A stretch of 64,000 bases of DNA from Methylotenera sp. GTDB lineage: Bacteria; Pseudomonadota; Gammaproteobacteria; Burkholderiales; Methylophilaceae. The stretch lies in assembly GCA_002928535.1 (NCBI GenBank), contig PERG01000007.1, positions 1 through 64,000 on the forward strand, in the 5' to 3' direction. The notes beneath the pieces are model-generated. The model saw nothing but the letters and a program-made list of their open reading frames with translations. It did not search any database and was not told the origin of the DNA. The position numbers and the translations under genes were made by a program. This document shows, one piece after another, positions 36,187 through 45,904 of this stretch (its first letter is position 1; each line of letters begins with the position of its first letter).

Positions 36187-36204
36187 CTTTTAGCTTTAAT
36201 TAAG

Positions 36205-36231
36205 TGACGGCTAACGGCCCAAAGCAGTCAT
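36205..36231 (-). repeat. Dispersed repeat, copy A (partial)
   Basis: Contains CGGCCCAAAGCAGTC at 36215-36229, the reverse complement of the 15-bp core GTCTGCTTTGGGCCG shared with copies at 40.1, 46.0 and 49.9 kb (14 of 15 bases agree). It lies just after the antitoxin stub. Confidence 0.65.
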
Positions 36232-36486
36232 TGGGAATCAAATCTTTTGAAAAACTAGTAAATCATCGCACTATCAATTAATTGTTAAAAGCTCTGGAAC
36301 CTGGTTTCATAACCACCCGATCAAGCCAGTTAACATCAAAGTTTAAGGTAATCATTGAAACAAGTCATAATTACTACTTGATGCGTGAAAGAGTGGTAGC
36401 AACTATTTAAGTGTCTGACAGACAAACTATTGCAGAAACGTTAACATTTAATCCACTAACAATAATAGAACTAATCTTTTTATTTT

Positions 36487-38136
36487 ATGAGTAAACACCC
36501 TGAAAAGCCCGCCCATTCGCAGGGTATGACAATCGAAGTTGCTGAGTATCATCCTGACGCTATCAATGAACATAGGGATGATATTTTTTTTGCTGCGATT
36601 GAAAGTACACGCATGCCAATGCTAGTCACCGATCCAAGACAGTCAGATAATCCTGTTGTATTTGCCAATCGAGCATTTGTATCCATGAGTGGCTATACGA
36701 TTGAGGAAATTATTGGGCAAAACTGTCGCTTTCTACAAGGCCCTGAGACAGACATGCATACGGTGGCTTCAATTCGCGAAGCAATCGCTTCAAGAACGGA
36801 GATTACTACAGAGATCTTGAATTACCGTAAAGATGGGTCATCCTTTTGGAATGCTCTCTTCATTTCCCCGGTATATAACAAAGAAAAGGAGTTGGTTTAT
36901 TTCTTTGCATCTCAACTAGATGTCAGCAGGCGCCGTGATGCCGAAGACGCCTTAATCCAAGCTCAGAAAATGGAAGCTATGGGACAATTAACGGGGGGTA
37001 TATCTCATGACTTTAATAATTTTCTTCAAGTCATGTCTGGCCATATCGATATCCTCAAGCTAAAGATAGAGAGGAATCAATCTGACGAGGAATCCTTGTT
37101 GCATGGTTTAGATAGTATCCGCAATGCGGTGACGAAAGCCTCTTCTTTGACGCAACAGCTGCTAGCCTTTGCACGCAAACAAAGATTGGATGGACGAATA
37201 GTTAACCTTAATAATGTGGCACAAGGTATTAGTGACCTAGTTCTTAAAACACTGGGTCCCACAATATCATTACAACGGGAGCTTGAGCCGAATCTTTTCA
37301 ATTGCCAACTGGATCCTACTCAACTGGAGGCCTGCCTAATAAATGTCTTAATCAACGCACGGGACGCGATGCCAAATGGAGGCAAAGTTACTCTTGTTAC
37401 AAAAAATGTGACGGTTACTCCTGAAGACATTAGCGCTTTTGCCGGTCTTTCACCGGGTCGTTACGTATCAATTTCTATCACTGATACTGGCACAGGAATT
37501 CCCCCAGAAATATTGAATAGTGTCATGGATCCATTTTTCACCACAAAAGATGAAGGTAAAGGCACAGGTTTAGGTCTTTCCATGGTGTATGGATTTGCGA
37601 AGCAATCCGGAGGCAATGCAACTATAGAATCGAAACTTGGATTCGGTACAACAGTACGCATATATTTCAGGGCTACAGACCAAATACGCCACGTAGATTT
37701 GAACATAGGCAAAAAGCAAACTGAACGAGGTGGAAAGGAAACCATACTTGTTGTGGATGATAGGCCTGAAGTCTCTGAACTTGCTATGGAAATGCTTTTA
37801 ACATTAGGTTATGAAGTCATCGTTTCAAGCAGTGCAGTAGAAGCTATCAACACGACTAAAAATCTAATTGATAAGAAACAACCGCCGCACTTATTGTTTT
37901 CAGACATCATTATGCCAGGCGGAATGAATGGCATCATGTTAGCTAGAGAATTACGAAAGCTAACTCCTAATTTGCCAGTATTATTAACCACTGGATATGC
38001 GGGTTCACCGGCTAAAGATACTGACCAAGGTATTGAGTTCGAAGTCCTTTCAAAACCATATAAATTATCTGACTTAGCTAAAAAAGTTAGAACGGTTTTG
38101 GATGGTCCAACGGTTTTACAAAATCGCACGAATTAG
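36487..38136 (+). CDS. LOV-domain blue-light hybrid histidine kinase with receiver domain
   Basis: A 549-residue soluble protein. The first domain (about 32-150) is a LOV photosensor: GYTIEEIIGQNCRFLQG contains the NCRFLQ motif with Cys80, which forms the covalent flavin adduct on blue-light absorption. Asn112 and Asn122 in NYRKDGSSFWN match the flavin-contacting asparagines. A HisKA domain follows with the phospho-accepting His174 in GGISHDFNN, then an ATPase domain with NVLINARDAMPNGG, DTGTGIP and GKGTGLGLS. The C-terminal receiver (about 418-545) has the acidic pair VVDDR and the phospho-acceptor Asp473. The output is not encoded beside it, apart from another hybrid kinase downstream. Confidence 0.94.
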   Translation: MSKHPEKPAHSQGMTIEVAEYHPDAINEHRDDIFFAAIESTRMPMLVTDPRQSDNPVVFANRAFVSMSGYTIEEIIGQNCRFLQGPETDMHTVASIREAIASRTEITTEILNYRKDGSSFWNALFISPVYNKEKELVYFFASQLDVSRRRDAEDALIQAQKMEAMGQLTGGISHDFNNFLQVMSGHIDILKLKIERNQSDEESLLHGLDSIRNAVTKASSLTQQLLAFARKQRLDGRIVNLNNVAQGISDLVLKTLGPTISLQRELEPNLFNCQLDPTQLEACLINVLINARDAMPNGGKVTLVTKNVTVTPEDISAFAGLSPGRYVSISITDTGTGIPPEILNSVMDPFFTTKDEGKGTGLGLSMVYGFAKQSGGNATIESKLGFGTTVRIYFRATDQIRHVDLNIGKKQTERGGKETILVVDDRPEVSELAMEMLLTLGYEVIVSSSAVEAINTTKNLIDKKQPPHLLFSDIIMPGGMNGIMLARELRKLTPNLPVLLTTGYAGSPAKDTDQGIEFEVLSKPYKLSDLAKKVRTVLDGPTVLQNRTN

Positions 38137-38299
38137 ATTTAATGAATAGATAATAAGGTCCTTAATGGACACAGCCTTAACTTACAAAGGTGGAGTAAGC
38201 CTTACTAAAGAGTCATTTTTCGCACTAATTTTTTATACACTTTGATCAATGGACAGAGTAGTTCTTACACATTTATCTATTTCTTACGAAGGTGCGATT

Positions 38300-40003
38300 A
38301 TGGACGCTCCACATAATATAACCGCTGATGGTTTCCAGCGGCTTTTCGAAAGTTCACCAGCATCTTTTCTCATCCTGCTTCCCAATGATGACTTTACGAT
38401 AGTTGCAGTTACCGATGATTACCTGAGTGACACGCTAACAAAAAGAGAAGATATATTGGGCAAACCCCTCTTCGAGGTATTTCCTGATAATCCAACCGTA
38501 CCGGAATCACACTCGACAAAGGTATTAGCGGAATCTTTTCGTCGGGCTATGGCGTCAAAGTCAGTAGATACGATGGATATTATTAGATATGACGTGCCTC
38601 ACCCGGATGGCATGGGTTTCGAAGAACGCTATTGGCAACCTGTCAACAAGGTGGCGATATCGCATAATGGCGATATTCTTTACATCATGCATCGAGCTCA
38701 GGATGTGACCGATTACGTGAAACTTCTTGCTGAAAATAAAGAGAACGCCAGAGAGCGCGAAGATTTAGCCGCGCAAAATAAAAATATGGAAAAAGAGGTT
38801 GAGCATCGTAATAAAGAACTTGAAGAAAAAAATATGGAATTATTACAAGCCAATGATGCATTAAAACAATACAGCGAAAAGATGCGCGAACAGGGCCAAA
38901 AAAAGGACGAATTCTTAGCAATGCTCGCACATGAGCTGCGTAATCCTTTGGCGCCAATCTCAGCCTCAGCCGAACTATTAGATTTAGGACTTTTGAATGA
39001 AGCGAGGATTAAGAAAACTAGCGGCATAATCAAACGCCAAGTAAATCACCTGATTGGGCTTGTTGATGATTTGCTAGATGTGTCTCGGGTAACCCGTGGT
39101 TTGATAAGCTTAGAGAAGACAAGCTTTGATGCAAAAAAGATTCTTAATGATGCAGTTGAGCAGGTTCGCCCGTTGATTGAAGCCCGCCATCATCTTTTAA
39201 CAGTACATTATCCAAATGAATCAGTAAACATAACTGGCGATTTGAAACGTTTGGTACAGGTCGTTACTAATTTACTCACAAATGCCGCAAAATATACAGC
39301 TGAAGGAGGTGAAATATTCTTAAATTTAGATGTGGAAGGTGGCCGCATTAAGATTGAGGTTACCGACAATGGCGTAGGTATGGAGCCTCATTTACAGGCA
39401 ATCGCATTTGAATTGTTTGTGCAAGCAGCCCGAACATCTGATCGCTCTCAAGGTGGGCTAGGAATCGGTTTAGCCTTGGCAAAAAGTATAGTTGAACTTC
39501 ACAATGGATCAATTGCAGTGAACTCTGAAGGAGTCGGTATGGGATCTCGATTCACAGTTCTTTTGCCTACATCATCTGAAAAGCTGGTTTCAACAAGCTC
39601 TGTAGGAGAAGTCCATGGCAAGAGTGCAATCAGTAATTCACTTAAGGTGATGGTAGTTGATGATAATGTTGATGGAGCCCAGGTCTTATCGATGCTTATT
39701 GAAGCTTTTGGACATCAGTGTCTTACTGAATATCATCCATATAAAGCTCTCGAACGCTCTCGGGTTGAATCTCATGATGTTTACTTACTTGATATCGGCT
39801 TACCAGATATAGATGGCTACGAGTTAGCTCGGCGGCTGAGAGCGCAGCCCGAGACAGCAAATGCAATTTTAGTTGCAATTACCGGTTACGGCCAAGATCA
39901 AGATCGAAAGTCCGCACTTGAAGCTGGCTTTAACTATCACTTTGTTAAACCAATAGATAACGCTAAGCTCTCTAGCTTCCTTGCTGAAATAGATAATCAA
40001 TAA
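38300..40003 (+). CDS. PAS-domain hybrid histidine kinase with receiver domain
   Basis: The ATG at 38300, with AAGG upstream, gives 567 residues; an upstream in-frame ATG at 38249 is less likely. The protein has a PAS domain (about 15-130) with LFESSPASFLIL, a long charged coiled coil (about 150-215, NKNMEKEVEHRNKELEEKN), and then a HisKA domain with FLAMLAHELRNPLAPI. The ATPase domain shows NLLTNAAKYT, VTDNGVGM and GLGIGLALAKSIV. The C-terminal receiver has VVDDN and the acceptor Asp498 in LLDIGLPD. No membrane segment is present. It lies about 160 bp after the LOV kinase, and the two could act in one phosphorelay. Confidence 0.92.
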   Translation: MDAPHNITADGFQRLFESSPASFLILLPNDDFTIVAVTDDYLSDTLTKREDILGKPLFEVFPDNPTVPESHSTKVLAESFRRAMASKSVDTMDIIRYDVPHPDGMGFEERYWQPVNKVAISHNGDILYIMHRAQDVTDYVKLLAENKENAREREDLAAQNKNMEKEVEHRNKELEEKNMELLQANDALKQYSEKMREQGQKKDEFLAMLAHELRNPLAPISASAELLDLGLLNEARIKKTSGIIKRQVNHLIGLVDDLLDVSRVTRGLISLEKTSFDAKKILNDAVEQVRPLIEARHHLLTVHYPNESVNITGDLKRLVQVVTNLLTNAAKYTAEGGEIFLNLDVEGGRIKIEVTDNGVGMEPHLQAIAFELFVQAARTSDRSQGGLGIGLALAKSIVELHNGSIAVNSEGVGMGSRFTVLLPTSSEKLVSTSSVGEVHGKSAISNSLKVMVVDDNVDGAQVLSMLIEAFGHQCLTEYHPYKALERSRVESHDVYLLDIGLPDIDGYELARRLRAQPETANAILVAITGYGQDQDRKSALEAGFNYHFVKPIDNAKLSSFLAEIDNQ

Positions 40004-40096
40004 CGTTATTACTGTTGAAGTGCTAAATAGGGATGAACTACTTAAAGATTTTTTTATCGCTTGATAATTAAGAAGTTGTCATAACCGTTACGAAGG

Positions 40097-40143
40097 GTCT
40101 GATTTGGGCCGTTTGATGTCGTCGCTTTCGGCCCTAAGCGGAC
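40097..40143. repeat. Dispersed inverted repeat, copy B
   Basis: Left arm GTCTGATTTGGGCCG at 40097-40111 and right arm CGGCCCTAAGCGGAC at 40129-40143 can pair in 12 of 15 positions. The loop TTTGATGTCGTCGCTTT is nearly identical to that of copy C at 46.0 kb. It lies in the gene-free space (290 bp) between convergent kinase and GGDEF genes. Confidence 0.7.
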
Positions 40144-40293
40144 TGTCGATTTGAATCGCCTGTAACATGTCTCTTCCATTTTCTGGCCATTCATATTAAG
40201 AGCCTATATTTAAGATACTACCCTTCCGTTCCCTGCCTTTTCAACATATTAATTTTGATCGTTAAGAGTTGCGTACTAGTGATTAAGATTAAA

Positions 40294-41247
40294 TCAATTT
40301 CTTTTCTGTTTGTACATTAAAGCATCCGCATCATTAAGCATGTCATCAATATTGGTATGCCTTTTTGGGTCAAATTCCACCATGCCTGCACTCACTTCTA
40401 TATGATATTGCATCTGATTAGTAGCGTTATACTCAGAAAGAGCTTTCAATAGTCTATGTAAGTTAATAGAACATTCCGCGAAAGCGCACCTTGAAAATAA
40501 CAGTGCGAACTCATCTCCGCCTATTCTGCCCAACACGTCAGATTGCCTGAATGTGCTCCTCAATAAGTTGCCAAAGGCTTGCAAAGCACGGTCACCTTCT
40601 GCGTGCCCAAATACATCATTTATTCGCTTGAAGTTATCTAGGTCAATATAGATTAAACACAATGGTTTCCCTTCACGCATGCAGACGGTAAGTGCATATT
40701 CAGCCAGAATAGAAAAGCCACGCTTATTTGAAACATTCGTCAGTTCGTCATGGATGGCTAGTTGCAGTGTATTAATCTCTTGCGCTACCATGTCACTTAA
40801 ATCTTGCAATAAACTCTGTTCTTCTTCCTTGAGCTCGCGTGGGTTTTGATCAAAAATGCATAGGGTGCCGACTTTGCTTCCATCAAAAGCGCTAATGGGG
40901 CAGCCAGCATAAAAACGAATATTGGGCGATCCAGTCACCAGAGGGTTGTCAGTAAATCGTATATCCTCAGTCGCATCATTCACAGTGAAAACTTCATCAC
41001 CTAGTATGGCATGCCCACAAAATGAAATGTTCCGAGAAGTTTCTTTAACGTCCAGCCCAAAAGCGGAAAGAAACCACTGACGGTCAGTATCCACTAAAGT
41101 AACCAGAGAAGTAGGAACGTTGAATAATTTTCTCGCCAAGCGCGTTATGCGGTCAAAGCGCTCTTGAGGGGGTTTGTCAAGCAGGTTAAGCGATTTAAGT
41201 GTGCTTAATCGGGCAACTTCATTTTCTGGTAATAATGGCTTTTGCAT
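40294..41247 (-). CDS. GAF-GGDEF diguanylate cyclase
   Basis: A 317-residue soluble protein. The GAF domain (about 20-150) includes FDRITRLARKLFNVPTSLVTLVD and FYAGCPISAFDGSKVGTLCIFD. The GGDEF domain (about 165-315) is intact: active-site motif GGDEF at 243-247, with the inhibitory-site RxxD (RQSD) five residues before it. It should make c-di-GMP under feedback control. It is the last gene of a four-gene operon and starts 13 bp after the stop of the GGDEF-EAL gene. Its sensory ligand is unknown. Confidence 0.93.
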   Translation of the reverse strand: MQKPLLPENEVARLSTLKSLNLLDKPPQERFDRITRLARKLFNVPTSLVTLVDTDRQWFLSAFGLDVKETSRNISFCGHAILGDEVFTVNDATEDIRFTDNPLVTGSPNIRFYAGCPISAFDGSKVGTLCIFDQNPRELKEEEQSLLQDLSDMVAQEINTLQLAIHDELTNVSNKRGFSILAEYALTVCMREGKPLCLIYIDLDNFKRINDVFGHAEGDRALQAFGNLLRSTFRQSDVLGRIGGDEFALLFSRCAFAECSINLHRLLKALSEYNATNQMQYHIEVSAGMVEFDPKRHTNIDDMLNDADALMYKQKRN

Positions 41248-41260
41248 ATAGTGCTTGTAG

Positions 41261-43732
41261 TTAATCGCTATTGATTAAAGGTTTATTTTTAGACCAGTAG
41301 GATATCCAGTCCAGCAGTTGATTTGCAGGCATAGGCTTGCTGATAAAATAACCTTGGCCATAATCGCAACCCATTGAATTGAGTAGGTCCCAGCAACGCT
41401 TATTTTCAATGCCTTCTGCAACAACTTTTAAGCCTAGATTGTGGCCAAGTTCAATCGTAGACCGCACAATCGTAATATCTTCTTGGTCGTTTTCTAAGTT
41501 CATGACAAAGGATTTGTCTATTTTGAGTTCGTTCACTGGCAAACGTTTTAAGTAGGCCAGCGATGAATACCCTGTACCGAAATCATCAATGGCTAATTTG
41601 ATGCCCATATTTGCCAGACGACCCACTGTTTCAAGTGCTCTGGCCGGATCTTCCATAATGCTGCTTTCGGTGATTTCTATCGACAACGCCTCTGCAGTTA
41701 GCGCATGAGTTTGTAAAATACTCTCTAGCTTATGTGGTAACTCTGTATCAATTAAATCGCGTGCTGAAAGATTCACTGCAACGGTAATCGTTCTGCCATT
41801 TTTAATCCATGCAGCCGAATAGCGAGCGGCCTCAGACAACATCCAGTAGCTAATCTTGCCGATATGCCCGGTTTGTTCCGCATAAGGAATAAAGGTATCT
41901 GGTGCAATCAACCCTCTTTCAGGATGTTCCCAGCGAACTAATGCCTCAACCGACAATACTTCATTGCTTGCAAAATCAATTTTTGGCTGCACAAATAATC
42001 GCAGTTGATTTTGTTCAACCGCTACTTTAATTTCACTAATCAGCGATAGGTTTTCCTCATTGGCAATATCTAAGCTACTGTCGTAAACTTTAATGCTTTT
42101 TTGCGTATTTTTCGCGGCATACATCGCGATTTCTGCGCGGCTCAGTAATAAGTCAATATCAGACGTGTGTTGCGGGTAGTTGGCGACGCCCATCCCAGCA
42201 CTTAAATCCACATAAGCATCATTTAATTCAATAGGCGTTTCTAGTGTAAGCAGAATACGATGGGCAACCTCTAATGCTACCTGTGTATTGGTATTGGCTA
42301 GAATAATGCCAAATTCATCACCACCCAATCTTGCAACAATATCACTTTCGCTTTTGCAGCTTTGCTTTAAGCGTTGTGCAACGCCGGCAAGTAACTTGTC
42401 CGCCACACTGTTACCCAATACATCGTTCACGTGTTTAAAGCGATTCAAGTCCATCATGAGTACAGAAAAAGTGCACTGAGTATTTTCGTAGGCAGTGGCA
42501 AGTTTAATTAACTGTTCATTGAAATAAGCCCGGTTTGGAATTTGGGTTAAGTCATCCCAATATGCAATTTTGCTGATTTTATTTTCGCGTTCTGCAATCG
42601 CGGCTCGCATACGATCAAAAGTTCTGCTCAAATGCCCAATTTCATCATTACTTTTGGAATAGATGGGACTACTGTAATCGCCTTTTTCCAGTAGCTCAGC
42701 GGTATTCATTAGTTGGGTCAAAGGCTTAGTCAGGCGGCGTGCGGTGAATATACTGCCTAGGGTAAATACCAGTGCGCCTAATAGTGTTAACCCTAGGAGA
42801 TTAAGCTGAAGATATACATAAGGTGCCAGCGCTTCATCAATAGAGCGCTGCAACACTGCAATCAGGGTTTGGTTGGGTTCGGACAACAATTCCATATAAC
42901 GCGTGCTGTAGTCAATCTTTGATAACACTAATTCAATATCCTTCGTTTTCAGGTACATATCGTTTGAGTTACCAGTTTGGCTGGTAAATACCTGCGGGAT
43001 ATTCTGGATCAGAATGGATTCCCCTTTTGGATCTGCAACGCCATTCCATAAAGTACTCGTCACTAAGGACCAGGTCTCTGGTGTTGCAGCAGTTTGAAGC
43101 ACATTGGCATGCCTCGCGTGAATTGCATCTTTATCAGTCTTGGTTATAAAACTCACTTCCAAGTGCGATACATCTTCAATATCTTTAGCCCAGGCCGAAT
43201 CGATCTTAAAACCGGTGACAATCCAGGCGATTGTTAAAGGGGCTTTTACCGGTACGGCCACTATCAAATAAGGCATACCATTGAATACGATCAAACGGAA
43301 AGAGTTATTTCCAGACTGTGCAGAATTAATGAGGCTGATAATTGGCGAGTCATCTATACCTGCCGGCACTTTGCCTGACACCACTTCCCTTTTTCCAGCT
43401 GGGCTGTAGAGCATACTGACATCGGACTCAATTCGTGCACTGTTATTATCCAACGCGGAGGCAATCGTTTCGTAATCATTGCTGGCAATCGCCTGACGAA
43501 AGCCGTAATCATTCGCCAAGATCCGCGCGCTCAACGCTAAGCTTTCGCCCCGGCGTGTAATGACCACACGTAATACTTCTTCACCCACATCGAGCTGTTC
43601 TGTAATCGCAACCCGGGCATTTTTGTTAATGCTTACCCATATGGCGAGAAAGCCAATAAATTGCACGACTAAAATCAGAGTTAGAAATAGAAAGGTAATG
43701 CGGCTTTGTAAGCTTTTGAAAGGAAAATTCAT
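41261..43732 (-). CDS. Membrane-bound GGDEF-EAL protein with periplasmic sensor and HAMP domain
   Basis: An 823-residue protein. A first membrane helix (about 10-32) and a second (about 305-330) enclose a periplasmic sensor of about 270 residues resembling CACHE/CHASE4 types. A HAMP domain follows (RRLTKPLTQLMNTAELLEKGDY), then a GGDEF domain with the intact motif RLGGDEF but without an RxxD inhibitory site, and an EAL domain with SVEALVRW, DDFGTGYSS and EGIEN. Both making and breaking c-di-GMP are possible. The gene lies 15 bp downstream of a cupredoxin-like gene, which suggests that a periplasmic redox or copper signal could be sensed. Confidence 0.93.
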   Translation of the reverse strand: MNFPFKSLQSRITFLFLTLILVVQFIGFLAIWVSINKNARVAITEQLDVGEEVLRVVITRRGESLALSARILANDYGFRQAIASNDYETIASALDNNSARIESDVSMLYSPAGKREVVSGKVPAGIDDSPIISLINSAQSGNNSFRLIVFNGMPYLIVAVPVKAPLTIAWIVTGFKIDSAWAKDIEDVSHLEVSFITKTDKDAIHARHANVLQTAATPETWSLVTSTLWNGVADPKGESILIQNIPQVFTSQTGNSNDMYLKTKDIELVLSKIDYSTRYMELLSEPNQTLIAVLQRSIDEALAPYVYLQLNLLGLTLLGALVFTLGSIFTARRLTKPLTQLMNTAELLEKGDYSSPIYSKSNDEIGHLSRTFDRMRAAIAERENKISKIAYWDDLTQIPNRAYFNEQLIKLATAYENTQCTFSVLMMDLNRFKHVNDVLGNSVADKLLAGVAQRLKQSCKSESDIVARLGGDEFGIILANTNTQVALEVAHRILLTLETPIELNDAYVDLSAGMGVANYPQHTSDIDLLLSRAEIAMYAAKNTQKSIKVYDSSLDIANEENLSLISEIKVAVEQNQLRLFVQPKIDFASNEVLSVEALVRWEHPERGLIAPDTFIPYAEQTGHIGKISYWMLSEAARYSAAWIKNGRTITVAVNLSARDLIDTELPHKLESILQTHALTAEALSIEITESSIMEDPARALETVGRLANMGIKLAIDDFGTGYSSLAYLKRLPVNELKIDKSFVMNLENDQEDITIVRSTIELGHNLGLKVVAEGIENKRCWDLLNSMGCDYGQGYFISKPMPANQLLDWISYWSKNKPLINSD

Positions 43733-43747
43733 TACAAGGCTTGCAAG

Positions 43748-44365
43748 TTATTTACTGGCCGGCAGCATAAATGGCTTAAGTCCCATATTGATCGTAGCAT
43801 TTTCAGCCTCTTCAAACGCAAAGGTTTTAGCAAAGGTTTCGTTTTCTTTTGCCTGCGCATAATGCCAAGCCTTGACTGTGTAATTACCAGCAGGCAAATC
43901 ACGGAAAATTGCTTTTCCGGCTTTATTGGTTTTTGTGAAGTAGGGCGTATCTACGACTTTAATGAAAGCCACCATGTAGTCGTGAATATTGCAGCCCAGC
44001 ACAATTGTGCCGGCTTTATCAAATTTAACAGGATTAGCAGGCACGCCAGAATAAAGTTTTAACTCAAAAGTTTTAGCAGGCGAGAAGGAATACACATGAT
44101 GACGCACGCTATCAAAATTAGGAAATGTGATATCTGTACCTGTCTGCACAACACTGACGAGAGGATTAAATTGTTTACCTCTTTGCTCAATGATCGCAGT
44201 CGATTTGACTTGTCTTATTTTGGCGTCTGGTTCAGCATAAACCACCGAATTCTCGACGGGCGCGCCTGTACTATCTAAGACTTCTATGGTTAAATCAGCC
44301 GCATAAATTGGCCTGCAAAAAGCACTCAGAAACAAGCTGCTCACTAACAAATGGTTTGGAATCAT
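43748..44365 (-). CDS. Periplasmic cupredoxin-like protein (annotated in databases as methylamine utilization protein)
   Basis: A 205-residue protein with a signal peptide (about 1-22, IYAADL). The mature part has a cupredoxin-like fold: TDITFPNFDSVRHHVYSFSPAKTFELKLY, then VLGCNIHDYMVAF. His in RHH and the Cys-His-Met set in CNIHDYM are the likely copper ligands. The C-terminal part (about 140-200) reads as a carboxypeptidase-regulatory-like beta sandwich (KAGKAIFRDLPAGNYTVKAWHY). Proteins of this type are often called methylamine utilization proteins, but no mau genes are present, so electron transfer or copper sensing is a better guess. It lies between haemoglobin and GGDEF-EAL genes in one operon. 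Confidence 0.87.
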   Translation of the reverse strand: MIPNHLLVSSLFLSAFCRPIYAADLTIEVLDSTGAPVENSVVYAEPDAKIRQVKSTAIIEQRGKQFNPLVSVVQTGTDITFPNFDSVRHHVYSFSPAKTFELKLYSGVPANPVKFDKAGTIVLGCNIHDYMVAFIKVVDTPYFTKTNKAGKAIFRDLPAGNYTVKAWHYAQAKENETFAKTFAFEEAENATINMGLKPFMLPASK

Positions 44366-44412
44366 GTTTTCCTGTCTTGTTGATTAATGGCTATACACAG
44401 ATCTTGCAAAGC

Positions 44413-44862
44413 CTATTTTGTGACGATATCGCGCTTCATAGGCGCTAATATTTTTAATAATTCGTTCTTTTCTTTCGTATGCAAAAATCGGTTCAACGTA
44501 CTGCGGAACATATCCACAAAAGCATCGAATTCAGCCTCGGTAATTTTGGCATCTCGATGCGAGTTCAACATCGTTTCGCCTTCGTAGACACAGCCACCGC
44601 CGGTTAATTTACATAATTGTGCAACTATACTTTCCTTAAGCGCTTTTAGTTTGATGCCATCAAAAGAACGTTTAGTACGGGGAGAAGTTGCAACTTCATC
44701 AATAAACTGATCAACTATTTTCGTTAGTACAGGCAAGCCGCCTATACGTGTAAACAGGCTGGCATCATTTCTTGTTTTGAAAGGGTTAGTACTTAATGCT
44801 GTTTGACTACACGAACATAATGCAAAAGTGAGTAATATTATCCCGAGCCATTTTAATAACAT
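44413..44862 (-). CDS. Truncated haemoglobin (group 1-like) predicted lipoprotein
   Basis: The start at 44862 gives 149 residues with an N-terminal signal and a lipobox ending in Cys (FALCSC region). The globin part (about 35-145) shows SLFTRIGGLPVLTKIVDQFIDEV, then KLTGGGCVYEGETMLNSHRDAKITEAEFDAFV. The His in NSHRD is in the position of the proximal haem ligand. Most truncated haemoglobins are cytoplasmic; a lipid-anchored periplasmic form is unusual and suggests sensing or detoxifying O2 or NO in the cell envelope. It is the first gene of the operon and divergent from the DUF3034 gene. Confidence 0.88.
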   Translation of the reverse strand: MLLKWLGIILLTFALCSCSQTALSTNPFKTRNDASLFTRIGGLPVLTKIVDQFIDEVATSPRTKRSFDGIKLKALKESIVAQLCKLTGGGCVYEGETMLNSHRDAKITEAEFDAFVDMFRSTLNRFLHTKEKNELLKILAPMKRDIVTK

Positions 44863-44998
44863 GATTCCCAATCTTACATATTGACTAGCAAGAACCAAAA
44901 AAACTCACTTGGGTTTGTTTTTTGCTAAGTATTAATTACTGATTACGTTTTAATTCTTAAACTCATGCAAAAATTACACCTATTTCTAGACGGCATTC

Positions 44999-45904
44999 AT
45001 GCTTAATCATTCCAACATATTCTATTTAAGATCTAAACCGTTATTAAATAGATTCTATTTGTTAATTTTACTATTTTTATTACCCATTGCGCATAGTAAG
45101 CTTTACGCGGGTGAGCGACTGATTGCTACTGGCGGGGTGATGCAAATTGAAGGCGCCGCTGGCGGTGGTCTTAGCCCTTGGGCTCTCATCGCAGGCTATG
45201 GAACACGAGGTGAAATAGGTGGTTCTTCGTTCTATACCCACGCCAGAACTCAAGGTGGATACGAGATGAATCTAGGTGGCGCTGCTGTAGGTTTCAACAA
45301 CCGTGTCGAGATTTCGTACAGCCACCAGCGTTTGGGATTAAGCGATACCGTGCCCAATGAAAATGTAAGAATGCATTCGGTGGGCGCCAAGGTGAGACTT
45401 TTTGGCGATGCGGTATACGATCAAGACACTTGGATGCCTCAAGTGTCCGTGGGAATGCAACTAAAACACAATGTCGATTTCAATAAAGTACCTAAAGCGT
45501 TGGGCGCTGAAAGGGCTAGCGGCATAGATTTTTATATAGCTGCCACTAAGCTGTATATGGATGCTATTGTCGGTAGGAATGTTCTGATAAATACTACCTT
45601 GCAGGCCACTAAAGCTAATCAATTTGGCCTATTAGGTTTTGGGGGCGATAAACACGATGGATACCAGCTTCAACCAGCGGTATCAGTCGCCATTATGTTG
45701 AGGGATGATCTATTGCTAGGGACTGAGTACCGCGCAAAACCCAATAATCTCAGCACCTTTAAAGAAGATGATGCGCATGATTTTTTTCTGGCCTGGTTTC
45801 CCACTAAGAATTTTGCACTTACAGCTGCATATGTAAATTTAGGTAACATTGCTGACAAGGACGACCAAAACGCCTGGTACCTTTCCGGGCAAATTTCATA
45901 CTAA
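44999..45904 (+). CDS. DUF3034 outer membrane-type protein
   Basis: A 301-residue protein with a signal peptide (about 1-38, SKLYAGE). The mature part is a beta-barrel-like sequence with glycine-rich turns: ATGGVMQIEGAAGGGLSPWALIAGYG and GGAAVGFNNRVEISYSHQ, typical of DUF3034. The last strand ends ...WYLSGQISY with a terminal aromatic, as in outer membrane proteins. The family function is unknown. It is divergent from the haemoglobin operon with a 136-bp spacer, so both may share a regulator. Confidence 0.87.
   Translation: MLNHSNIFYLRSKPLLNRFYLLILLFLLPIAHSKLYAGERLIATGGVMQIEGAAGGGLSPWALIAGYGTRGEIGGSSFYTHARTQGGYEMNLGGAAVGFNNRVEISYSHQRLGLSDTVPNENVRMHSVGAKVRLFGDAVYDQDTWMPQVSVGMQLKHNVDFNKVPKALGAERASGIDFYIAATKLYMDAIVGRNVLINTTLQATKANQFGLLGFGGDKHDGYQLQPAVSVAIMLRDDLLLGTEYRAKPNNLSTFKEDDAHDFFLAWFPTKNFALTAAYVNLGNIADKDDQNAWYLSGQISY

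Noticed and set aside
43748-44365. Reading the cupredoxin gene as a true methylamine utilization (mau) gene
   Set aside because: No methylamine dehydrogenase subunits or other mau genes are nearby; the name is only a database habit for this family.
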